Assembly (NCBI GenBank): GCA_017544125.1
Contig: JAFYET010000300.1
Coordinates: 1 to 10,178 of the forward strand
Source: Ruminococcus sp.
GTDB lineage: Bacteria; Bacillota; Clostridia; Oscillospirales; Ruminococcaceae
DNA: 10,178 nt
Reading direction: 5' to 3'
A program made the position numbers and the translations under genes. Of the stretch, positions 1-5,766 are shown in pieces (position 1 is the stretch's first letter; the number at the start of each line of letters is the position of its first letter). A model generated the notes under the pieces. That model saw nothing but the letters and a program-made list of their open reading frames with translations, had not been told where the DNA came from and did no database searches.

Positions 1-401
1 ATTATATCGACAGTGACGGCAATGACATCACGCGCGGCTTTTCCATAACGGGAACGCTGTGTATGGACGAGGGTATGTTCGGCTACGGCGAAAGCCTGAC
101 CGAGTGGGAAACTCTCACGGACACCACGCTTATGCTCTTTAATGTGAGCGAGATCAAGTTGCTTATAAATGAAAATGATGCCTTAAAAAGCGCATATATT
201 CAGCTTCTTGAAAATGCTTTGAAATACAAGATATACAGGGAGAACGGCTTTCTTGTGGAGAGTGCGTCAGAAAGGTATCTTCATTTCAGGAAAATGTTTC
301 CCGAAATATGCCAAATGGTCAAGCAACAATACATAGCTACATACCTCGGTATCGCTCCCGAATCACTAAGCCGTATAAAAAGAACTCTTAGAGAAGGGTA
401 A
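1..401 (+). CDS. Crp/Fnr-family transcriptional regulator, C-terminal part (5' truncated by window edge)
   Basis: The open frame runs in from the window edge (first full codon at base 3) to TAA at 399-401, about 132 residues. The first ~45 residues resemble the end of a cyclic-nucleotide-binding beta-roll (ITGTLCMDEGMFGYGESL, then a hydrophobic strand TTLMLFNVSEI). A dimerisation-type helix follows, and the C-terminus is a winged helix-turn-helix with the hallmark YLGIAPESLSRIKRTL, the recognition-helix pattern of Crp/Fnr proteins. I see no cysteine cluster, but the N-terminus, where Fnr-type Fe-S ligands lie, is outside the window. Family knowledge: these proteins bind DNA as dimers in response to a small molecule, redox state or gas. 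The effector and targets cannot be told here. A terminator follows 45 bases downstream, so this is the last gene of its transcript. The methionine at base 63 is internal, not the start, because the homologous frame continues upstream of it. Confidence 0.88.
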   Translation, partial: YIDSDGNDITRGFSITGTLCMDEGMFGYGESLTEWETLTDTTLMLFNVSEIKLLINENDALKSAYIQLLENALKYKIYRENGFLVESASERYLHFRKMFPEICQMVKQQYIATYLGIAPESLSRIKRTLREG

Positions 402-445
402 GAACATCTCCTTATTTATTCCTAAAAATGGATAATAATATATAG

Positions 446-473
446 TGCAGGGTATAACAGCTCTGCATTTTTT
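446..473 (+). terminator. Rho-independent terminator of the Crp/Fnr-type gene
   Basis: TGCAG at 446-450 pairs with CTGCA at 463-467. The stem can be extended inward by GU and GC pairs, leaving a loop of about six bases, and six T follow at 468-473. It lies 45 bases after the regulator's stop codon on the same strand, as expected for its terminator. Confidence 0.7.
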
Positions 474-590
474 ATGCCTATTTCAGAATTCCCCATAACA
501 ATTTCACGATACGAATCTGTGAAAGACGACTATCTTGAAATTCTTGATGCTCTTGAAGGTGAGTATGAGAGGATGTGCGGCAAATACTGA
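474..590 (+). pseudogene. Possible gene remnant: 38-codon open frame
   Basis: An ATG at 474 opens a 38-codon frame ending in TGA at 588-590. The translation is hydrophilic and helix-prone in its second half (YLEILDALEGEYERMCGKY) and reads like the natural C-terminus of a protein rather than random sequence. However, the ATG abuts the T-run of the preceding terminator and has no ribosome binding site, so expression as written is unlikely. I do not recognise the family. It may be the tail of a lost gene or a chance frame. The rest of the 402-755 stretch holds only the flanking terminator, an inverted repeat and the next gene's promoter. Confidence 0.25.
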
Positions 591-604
591 CACGACTCAT
601 TAAC

Positions 605-657
605 GGCGATATTAGTAAAATAATGTAGATTTCCCCAAGCAAATATCGCCACATTTT
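605..657 (+). repeat. Inverted repeat GGCGATATT / AATATCGCC with T-run, possible terminator
   Basis: An exact 9-bp inverted repeat (605-613 and 642-650) is separated by a 28-base loop, and ACATTTTT follows. The loop is long for an intrinsic terminator and the T-run begins three bases after the stem. It lies 15 bases after the stop of the possible remnant at 474-590, so it could be that gene's old terminator. It could also be an insertion or excision footprint or a protein-binding site. Confidence 0.35.
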
Positions 658-718
658 TGCAAAACATAACCGCAAAAATATACAATGCTACGAAATTCTT
701 CCCGTAATAAAATATCCA

Positions 719-747
719 TTGAAAAAAAGCTTTTATAGTAGTATAAT
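719..747 (+). promoter_or_regulatory. Sigma-A type promoter of the SulP gene
   Basis: TTGAAA at 719-724 and a perfect TATAAT at 742-747 are separated by exactly 17 bases. The predicted transcription start is near 754, giving a leader of about 44 bases before the preferred ATG at 798. This makes the earlier in-frame ATG at 756 an unlikely start, since the transcript would begin practically at it. Confidence 0.8.
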
Positions 748-797
748 GGTAAACGTTGTTTTATAGTTATATGAAAATATATGGAGTTGAGAAGAAG

Positions 798-2483
798 ATG
801 GAAGCAAGTATGAAAAAGTCCACCGAGGAGAAGCTTAAGCCAAAACTTTTCTCGGTAATGAAAAACTACTCAAAGCAGCAGCTTGTAAAGGACATAACCG
901 CAGGCGTAATTGTTGCGATAATCGCTCTGCCATTGTCGATAGCGCTGGCGCTGGCATCGGGCGTAGGCCCCGAGCAGGGTCTATATACTGCGATAGTTGC
1001 AGGATTTATCGTGGCGTTCTTGGGCGGCAGCAGGGTGCAGATAGCAGGCCCTACGGCGGCATTTGCCACTATCGTTGCAGGCATAGTTGCAAAAGAGGGA
1101 ATGGACGGCTTAGTGATCTCCACCATAATGGCAGGCCTGATAATGCTCGTTATGGGGCTTTGCAGATTCGGCAAGCTGATAAAATATATTCCGGGCACGA
1201 TAACTGCGGGCTTTACATTCGGCATAGCAGTTACGATAGTTATAGGACAGGTAAAAGACTTTCTCGGGCTGACATTCAAAAACGCCCCGATTGAGACTAC
1301 CGACAAGATAGCAGAGATAGCAAAGTGCATTGGCAGTATTAACCTTTCGGCACTTGTGATAGGGCTTGTATCCCTCGCAGTACTTATCTTCTGGCCGAAA
1401 AAGCTTGAAAAGATACCCGCATCGCTAATAGCCGTAATACTCTGCTCGGCTATCGTCAAGCTGAGCGGCATTGAGGTCAACACCATAGGCGACCTCTACA
1501 CCATATCATCATCTGCACCCAAGCTTACGCTCCCCTCGGTGACATTCGCAAGGGTAAAGGCTATGGTGCCGAATGCTTTCACAATAGCGCTGCTGGCGGC
1601 TGTTGAGTCACTGCTTTCCTGCGTTGTGGCAGACGGCATGATAGGCTCAAAGCACCGCTCGAACATGGAGCTTGCAGCGCAGGGCGTTGCCAACATCGGC
1701 TCGGCGCTTTTCGGCGGCATACCCGCAACAGGCGCTATCGCAAGAACGGCGGCCAACGTCAAAAACGGCGGCAGAACGCCCATATCGGGCATGGTGCATT
1801 CGGTAGTTCTGCTGGCTATACTGGTGCTGCTTATGCCCTATGCTTCACTTATACCTATGCCGACGATTGCGGCTATACTATTTATCGTGGCATACAATAT
1901 GTGCGGCTGGAAGAACATTCGTGACATGATAAAGACAGCCCCCAAAAGCGACATAGCCGTGCTTATAGCAACAATAGTGCTGACTGTGGTGTTTGACCTG
2001 GTTGTAGCGATAGGTGTGGGAATGGTAATGGCTTCCCTGCTGTTTATGAAGAGAATGGCTGATGTTACCGAAGCCCACGCATGGATAGACATTGACGATG
2101 AGGACACCGACCCCGACAACATACTGCTAAAGCGCATACCCGAAAACACAAGGGTTTACGAGATAAACGGCCCCATGTTCTTTGCGGCTTCCGAGAAGTT
2201 TGAGTATATGCTTGACGACACAGACACCGACATACTCGTTATAAGAATGAGAAACGTGCCTGCGATAGATGCCTCGGGCGTGGCGGCACTTGCCGACATA
2301 GTCAAAAGCTGTGACGGCCTTGGTGTAAGGGTGGTATTCTCACACGTTAACTCTCAGCCCATGCACGCTATGGAAAAGGCAGGCCTTGCCGAGACTGTAG
2401 GAAAGGAAAACTTCTGCGACCACATTGACACAGCACTTATCCGTGCGCAGGAGATCGAGGAAACTATCAAAAAGGGCGCCTGA
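798..2483 (+). CDS. SulP-family inorganic anion transporter with STAS domain
   Basis: This is a membrane secondary transporter of the SulP (SLC26-like) family, 561 residues from ATG 798, a normal family length. Residues ~25-425 hold many hydrophobic segments with the family signatures: VQIAGPTAAFATIVAGIV in the early membrane half, and the AVESLLSCVVADGM and GGIPATGAIARTAANV stretches in the later half. The C-terminal ~110 residues form a cytoplasmic STAS domain with the conserved loop AIDASGVAAL (Asp491, Ser493), the position phosphorylated in anti-anti-sigma relatives. I chose ATG 798 because GGAG at 783-786 lies 11 bases upstream and the promoter's predicted start is near 754. In-frame ATGs at 756, 771 and 810 are alternatives. 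Family members carry sulfate, bicarbonate or C4-dicarboxylates. No sulfate-assimilation or carbonic-anhydrase gene is adjacent, so the substrate is open. Its own promoter and terminator make it monocistronic. Confidence 0.93.
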   Translation: MEASMKKSTEEKLKPKLFSVMKNYSKQQLVKDITAGVIVAIIALPLSIALALASGVGPEQGLYTAIVAGFIVAFLGGSRVQIAGPTAAFATIVAGIVAKEGMDGLVISTIMAGLIMLVMGLCRFGKLIKYIPGTITAGFTFGIAVTIVIGQVKDFLGLTFKNAPIETTDKIAEIAKCIGSINLSALVIGLVSLAVLIFWPKKLEKIPASLIAVILCSAIVKLSGIEVNTIGDLYTISSSAPKLTLPSVTFARVKAMVPNAFTIALLAAVESLLSCVVADGMIGSKHRSNMELAAQGVANIGSALFGGIPATGAIARTAANVKNGGRTPISGMVHSVVLLAILVLLMPYASLIPMPTIAAILFIVAYNMCGWKNIRDMIKTAPKSDIAVLIATIVLTVVFDLVVAIGVGMVMASLLFMKRMADVTEAHAWIDIDDEDTDPDNILLKRIPENTRVYEINGPMFFAASEKFEYMLDDTDTDILVIRMRNVPAIDASGVAALADIVKSCDGLGVRVVFSHVNSQPMHAMEKAGLAETVGKENFCDHIDTALIRAQEIEETIKKGA

Positions 2484-2494
2484 CCCAATAATAC

Positions 2495-2543
2495 AAGCCA
2501 TAGCATTTCCCGAAAAGGTGAAAGGAAATGCTATGGCTTTTTT
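2495..2543 (+). terminator. Strong intrinsic terminator after the SulP gene
   Basis: A perfect 16-bp stem (AAGCCATAGCATTTCC at 2495-2510 with its complement at 2524-2539) encloses a 13-base loop and continues into an unbroken T-run at 2538-2543. It begins 12 bases after the transporter's stop. In the other direction the stem is followed by TTGTATTATT, so it may also stop leftward transcripts from the histidine kinase side; no better terminator is visible there. Confidence 0.93.
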
Positions 2544-2598
2544 GGGTTTTGTGCGGTTTTGGCACGCTTGACAAGCCGCCCTTTTAATGTTAAAATAA

Positions 2599-4024
2599 CT
2601 ATATATTACCAGCTTTCGGCAGGGTGAACATAAATGACGTTCCCTCGCCCATGGTGCTTTGCGCCCAAATCTTGCCGCCGTGTGATTCAACAATGAATTT
2701 GCATATAAACAGCCCGAGCCCCGTGCCCGTTTCAGAGTGCTTGCCTTTATAGTAGCGCTCCCAGATATGCGGCATATCTTCTTCACTAATGCCGCTTCCC
2801 GTATCCTTAACGGTCACGGTCACAAAGCCGTCATCACCGTCCTCGGCTTTTAAGAGGATAGTGCCGTTTTTGGTGTGCTTCAGGGCATTCGAGATAAGAT
2901 TTACAAACACACGCTTTAGCCTTGAGCTGTCAGCCTGCACGGGCGGCAGGTCGATAGGAATACGAAGCACAAGGCGGTTGTTGTTTTTATTGAGTACTGC
3001 GAAGTAAGTCTCGATCACCTCACACACCAAACCGTCCATCTCGCAGGGCGAGTATTCGAGAACCATTCTCCCCTCCTCTATGCGGGTAGCATCGAGTATC
3101 TGAGTTACCATGAGCGCCATGCGGTTAGCTTCGGAGGATATGCGTTTTAGTTTTTCACGAACAGCTTCAGGGTCAGCGCCCGAGTCAAGTTCAAGCTCGG
3201 CGTTCTGAGCATAGCCAGACATAGTTCAGCTCGTGTGACGCATCGGAAAGGAACGCCGTCTTCATCTCGTCTACCTGAACGAGCATATCGTGCTCGGAAA
3301 CAACAGGGTCGGCAAGCACCTTTGAAAGTACTGCTGATATGACGATAAACACTACAAGCACACCGCCGACAGAGCCGAGCAGGATATAGATATACCTTTC
3401 AAAAATGCCGTCTATCTCATTTATGAGTACGTTAGCTTCCTCCGAGGTGGTTTCCTTTACGGGGGCGATGAGGGTGCTGTTGGCGTCATACATCACAAGT
3501 CCTATGTAGCAGTCATAGTCGGAAAAGTCTTTCATATTGCTAAACGCAAGCGCAAAGCCTTTGCCCTGCTTGCAGTACAATCCGCTTTTGTCCCTTGCTC
3601 TTTCTTGAAGCATTTTTTGCAGCGAATCATACCCGAGCGATGCGTAAGGGTCATTCTTTAAGAAGCTGTCTATCTCGTCTGACAGTTCCTGTGTTCTTGC
3701 GGGGTCGGGGGGCTCATCTTTAAAGCTCTCAAACTCCAGCGAGCTGCCGTCGGTCACGAAGACATACTCGCAAAAGGGCGCATCTGCAAAATAATCCTTG
3801 GCGTTTGAAAGAAGATGCTGCCTAAAATCCGCTTCATCTATTAAGGGCGGCATATTCACGAGCAGCGAATACTGTATATGCAGGCAGAAATGATAAACAT
3901 AGTCTTCGAGCGACCCGGTATACAGCTGATAGTATGCATCTGATACGGAATTGACCGTCTTATCGGCATACTGCGCCGAGGGAATGACTTTCTACCCTGC
4001 AAGAATGTAAACCGAGCAAAACAT
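2599..4024 (-). pseudogene. Degraded membrane sensor histidine kinase (nonsense codon plus frameshift)
   Basis: Read leftward, the gene has a membrane segment (VYILAG), an extracytoplasmic sensor region of ~190 residues, a second membrane helix (YIYILLGSVGGVLVVFIVIS), a HisKA domain with SDASHEL (His codon at 3233-3235), and a HATPase_c domain with NLISNALKHT (N box), DTGSGI (G1) and GTGLGLFICKFIVESHGG (G2). Two lesions break it. An in-frame TAG at 3992-3994 follows the first membrane segment. A frame change lies at about 3223-3229, just after SHEL: the upstream frame runs on to a stop near 3191, and the downstream frame resumes at MSGYAQNAELEL (ATG at 3220-3222) and ends in TAG at 2599-2601. 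The expected KTPLTV-type residues are missing, which fits loss of 14 bases. No start codon with a ribosome binding site is visible; the frame fades into the hairpin at 4026-4053, so the 5' end may also be lost. No response-regulator gene is adjacent. A truncated soluble kinase fragment could still be made, but it would lack the phospho-accepting His. Confidence 0.85.
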
Positions 4025-4025
4025 A

Positions 4026-4060
4026 AGAGGTATCACAAATAAGTGATACCTCTGTTTTTT
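4026..4060 (+). terminator. 11-bp hairpin with T-run (intrinsic terminator, possibly bidirectional)
   Basis: AGAGGTATCAC at 4026-4036 pairs perfectly with GTGATACCTCT at 4043-4053 around an AAATAA loop. On the + strand G and six T follow (4055-4060). On the - strand the stem is preceded by an A-run and followed by TATGTTTTG. It sits 9 bases after the stop of the leftward HD-GYP remnant and would serve as its terminator, though the better T-run faces the other way. It also covers the place where the histidine kinase start should be. Confidence 0.7.
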
Positions 4061-4061
4061 A

Positions 4062-4400
4062 TCATTCGTGAAGCATATACAGCTTATCGCTGTCGATTAT
4101 TTTGAGCATAGCCCTTGCAGAGGCTTTGTCAAACTGGGTGCCGATGTTCTTTTCTATCTCTTCTCTCACCACGTCCTGAGGAAGAAAGTTACGGTAGCTG
4201 CGGTTTGATGTCATAGTGTCGTAACTGTCGGCCACGGCGATTATCCTTGCCATGTAGGGTATATCGTCCTTGGCCTGTAGGTACATATCTATGCTGCCCG
4301 TATACAAAAGCACAGCACCGATAGCCGTTCCAACAATAAACAGCATAACAGTCATAACAATAAGCTGCATCGAGAGCTTGCGAAACCTGCTCTGCTTCAA
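4062..4400 (-). pseudogene. Internally deleted HD-GYP domain protein: membrane anchor fused to domain tail
   Basis: The 112-residue frame starts with TTG at 4398-4400, preceded at eight bases by GGAGG (complement of 4409-4413). The only nearby ATG reads straight into a stop. Residues ~8-32 form one membrane helix (LIVMTVMLFIVGTAIGAVLL), followed by YTGSIDMYLQAKD, the usual beginning of a periplasmic sensor region. At about residue 46 the sequence jumps to DIPYMARIIAVADSYDTMTS, NRSYR and GTQFD, which is the standard final portion of an HD-GYP cyclic-di-GMP phosphodiesterase. The sensor region, the HD metal-binding residues and the GYP motif itself are absent. I infer a large in-frame internal deletion joining similar Asp-rich sequences (QAKDD and an expected GEDIPYMAR-like stretch). 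The product, if made, cannot hydrolyse cyclic-di-GMP. It keeps a promoter, ribosome binding site and intact frame, so a small membrane protein may be produced. Confidence 0.75.
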
Positions 4401-4438
4401 ATCATTTTCCTCCGTTATTAAATATAAGGGTCTATTAC

Positions 4439-4467
4439 ACTATAACTTATTTTTCATTATTTGTAAA
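4439..4467 (-). promoter_or_regulatory. Leftward promoter of the HD-GYP remnant
   Basis: On the - strand TTTACA (complement of 4462-4467) and TATAGT (complement of 4439-4444) are separated by exactly 17 bases and lie about 40 bases before the TTG start. The 190-base gap to the scrR-like gene therefore holds two divergent promoters, whose -35 elements are about 55 bases apart. Confidence 0.55.
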
Positions 4468-4522
4468 GTAGCAGCAAAAGAAAACCGCCAGATTCAGGCT
4501 ATAACTTTTTTGTGCAGGGGTA

Positions 4523-4551
4523 TTGATTTTATGTGAAAAATATGATATAAT
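4523..4551 (+). promoter_or_regulatory. Sigma-A type promoter of the LacI-family regulator gene
   Basis: TTGATT at 4523-4528 and TATAAT at 4546-4551 are 17 bases apart. The predicted start near 4558 falls inside the operator-like motif at 4554-4568, so binding there would block initiation, consistent with autorepression or catabolite repression. Confidence 0.75.
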
Positions 4552-4553
4552 AT

Positions 4554-4568
4554 ATGAAATCGGTATCA
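4554..4568 (+). promoter_or_regulatory. LacI-family operator or CcpA cre box in the scrR promoter
   Basis: ATGAAATCGGTATCA is an imperfect palindrome centred on CG and fits the published cre consensus WTGNAANCGNWNNCW at every fixed position. The same motif with two changes lies in the scrA promoter at 5695-5709. CcpA and sugar-specific LacI-family repressors recognise similar sites, so the sequence does not say which protein binds. Its presence at both the regulator and its adjacent operon makes the local regulator a good candidate. Confidence 0.65.
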
Positions 4569-4590
4569 CGGTAAAAGAGAGGCGAATTAT

Positions 4591-5580
4591 ATGAACATAA
4601 CCGAATTTGCAAAGGCAGCAGGGGTTTCCGTTTCGGCTGTCAGCAGATATTTCAATGACGGATATCTAAGCGAAGACAAGCGCCTTAAGATAGAAGCCGC
4701 CCTTGAACGCACAGGCTATATGCCCAGCTACTCGGCAAGAACGGTACGCTCTAAGGTCACAAAGCTGGTGGGTGTCATTCTGCCAAAACTTTCGAGCGAG
4801 AGCATATCCCGTGTCACCGAGGGGATAAGCGAGGTGCTGGGTGCAGAGGGGTTTGAGCTTTTGCTCGTCAACACCGCCAATGACTATAACCGTGAGATAA
4901 GCTCACTGGAGCTTTTCAGGCAGAACAGAGTTGACGGGGTGATACTCCTTGCAAGCGTATTTACCGACCTGCACCGCTCGCTGCTATCAAAAATGCGTGT
5001 GCCTGCGATAATCGTAGGGCAGAAGCTTATGGGCTTCAACTGCGTTTGCCACAACGACCTTGGTGCCGCCTACAACATGACTAAGCTGATGCTCGACAAG
5101 GGGGCGAAAGTTCCTGCGTTCATAGGTGCAAACCCCGAGGACAATGCAGCAGGGCGTGACAGGCGCTTGGGCTTTGAAAAAGCCTTGGCAGAGGCAGGAA
5201 TAGAGCCTGACAAAAGCCTGTGCGAGATAGCCAAATTCAGCATGGAATCGGGCTATGAAAAGGCAGGGCGGATATTTACGCAAAAGAAAAAGCCCGACTG
5301 CATATTCTGTGCCACCGACAACATCGCCGCAGGCGTTATGCTCTACTGTCGGGAAAATAACATCAGGATTCCCGACGATGTGATGATAGGCGCTGTGGGC
5401 GATTCGAGAATGGGCAGGCTGTTGTATGTGCCGCTGTCATCTGTTCACCTGCACTACAAGACGGCAGGCATAGAGGGGGCGAAGATGCTGCTTAATGAAA
5501 TGAAAGGCAGCAGCAGCGTTCACCGCATAATGCAGCTTGAATATGATATAATCGAAAGAGAATCTACCGCACGTTTGTAG
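4591..5580 (+). CDS. scrR: LacI-family transcriptional regulator, probable sucrose operon repressor
   Basis: The protein is 329 residues, typical for the family. Residues 2-22 form the helix-turn-helix (ITEFAKAAGVSVSAVSRYFND), a hinge helix follows near residues 46-54 (SYSARTVRS), and the rest is a periplasmic-binding-protein-like effector domain with VDGVILL, FIGANPEDNAAGRDRRLGF and DCIFCATDNIAAGVM. The conserved hinge position usually occupied by Leu, which wedges into the central CG of operators, appears to be Val here. The start is fixed by GAGAGG at 4577-4582, eight bases upstream. It is transcribed from its own promoter, in the same direction as the sucrose genes and about 180 bases before them. 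Family knowledge: such repressors leave the operator when a sugar or sugar phosphate binds. The specific ligand (sucrose, sucrose-6-phosphate or fructose) is inferred from context only. The name scrR rests on the neighbouring genes. Confidence 0.9.
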   Translation: MNITEFAKAAGVSVSAVSRYFNDGYLSEDKRLKIEAALERTGYMPSYSARTVRSKVTKLVGVILPKLSSESISRVTEGISEVLGAEGFELLLVNTANDYNREISSLELFRQNRVDGVILLASVFTDLHRSLLSKMRVPAIIVGQKLMGFNCVCHNDLGAAYNMTKLMLDKGAKVPAFIGANPEDNAAGRDRRLGFEKALAEAGIEPDKSLCEIAKFSMESGYEKAGRIFTQKKKPDCIFCATDNIAAGVMLYCRENNIRIPDDVMIGAVGDSRMGRLLYVPLSSVHLHYKTAGIEGAKMLLNEMKGSSSVHRIMQLEYDIIERESTARL

Positions 5581-5598
5581 AAAATAGCCTATTTTCGA

Positions 5599-5617
5599 TG
5601 TGAAACTGTGTGAAACT
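5599..5617 (+). repeat. 9-bp direct repeat TGTGAAACT, one helical turn apart
   Basis: TGTGAAACT occurs at 5599-5607 and again at 5609-5617, a 10-base period that puts both copies on one face of the helix. It lies about 40 bases upstream of the -35 box of the scrA promoter, a usual place for an activator. No protein can be assigned, and chance cannot be excluded. Confidence 0.35.
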
Positions 5618-5654
5618 TACCGAAAAGCACCCTGCAATTCTGATAATACGTCAA

Positions 5655-5683
5655 TAGACAGGGCAGATAAACTGTGTTATAAT
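5655..5683 (+). promoter_or_regulatory. Sigma-A type promoter of the sucrose operon
   Basis: TAGACA at 5655-5660 and a perfect TATAAT at 5678-5683 are separated by 17 bases. The predicted start near 5690 gives a leader of about 77 bases to the scrA ATG. Both operator-like elements described next lie just downstream of it. Confidence 0.8.
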
Positions 5684-5694
5684 ATACATACGAT

Positions 5695-5732
5695 ATGAAA
5701 CCGTTATCACATATTATTGTGATAGGCTTTCA
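5695..5732 (+). promoter_or_regulatory. Double operator / cre box and leader hairpin upstream of scrA
   Basis: ATGAAACCGTTATCA (5695-5709) fits the cre consensus at all fixed positions and matches the scrR site. It is followed by an inverted near-copy, TGATAGGCTTTCA (5720-5732), one base shorter in its centre. Together they form an inverted repeat: TGAAA 5696-5700 with TTTCA 5728-5732, CC with GG, and TATCAC 5705-5710 with GTGATA 5719-5724, around an 8-base loop. As DNA this could hold two repressor dimers about 23 bases apart. As RNA it would form a stem-loop near the 5' end of the operon mRNA. There is no T-run, so it is not a terminator. Confidence 0.6.
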
Positions 5733-5766
5733 GCAGCTCAGATGAATATATGAAAGGGTGAAGAGT

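Noticed and set aside
756..797. Upstream in-frame ATGs (756, 771) as starts of the SulP gene
   Set aside because: The promoter predicts transcription starting near 754, so 756 would be leaderless, and neither has a ribosome binding site. ATG 798 has GGAG at a usable distance.
866..2149. Long leftward reading frames opposite the SulP gene
   Set aside because: They are antisense to a clear transporter, their translations have no recognisable domain, and no leftward ribosome binding sites or promoters stand out.
2540..2598. GCGG...CCGC and GCTTG...CAAGC inverted repeats as a kinase terminator
   Set aside because: The stems are only 4-5 bp with unsuitable loops. The strong stem at 2495-2539 is the more likely stop for both directions.
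2789..3007. Rightward 72-codon frame inside the histidine kinase
   Set aside because: It is antisense to the well-conserved ATPase domain and has no ribosome binding site.
3191..3859. Histidine kinase halves as two separate functional proteins, or a programmed frameshift
   Set aside because: Conserved H-box residues are missing at the junction, there is no slippery heptamer, and a separate TAG lies upstream. Decay explains all of this more simply.
5580..5596. Palindrome GAAAATAG-C-CTATTTTC at the end of scrR as a terminator
   Set aside because: The spacer is one base, the stem is AT-rich and no T-run follows. It may be a weak structure, so read-through from scrR into the sucrose operon remains possible.
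5758..5766. GTG at 5758 as start of the enzyme II gene
   Set aside because: It overlaps the AAAGGG ribosome binding site that serves ATG 5767, and IIB homology begins at MDYNK.
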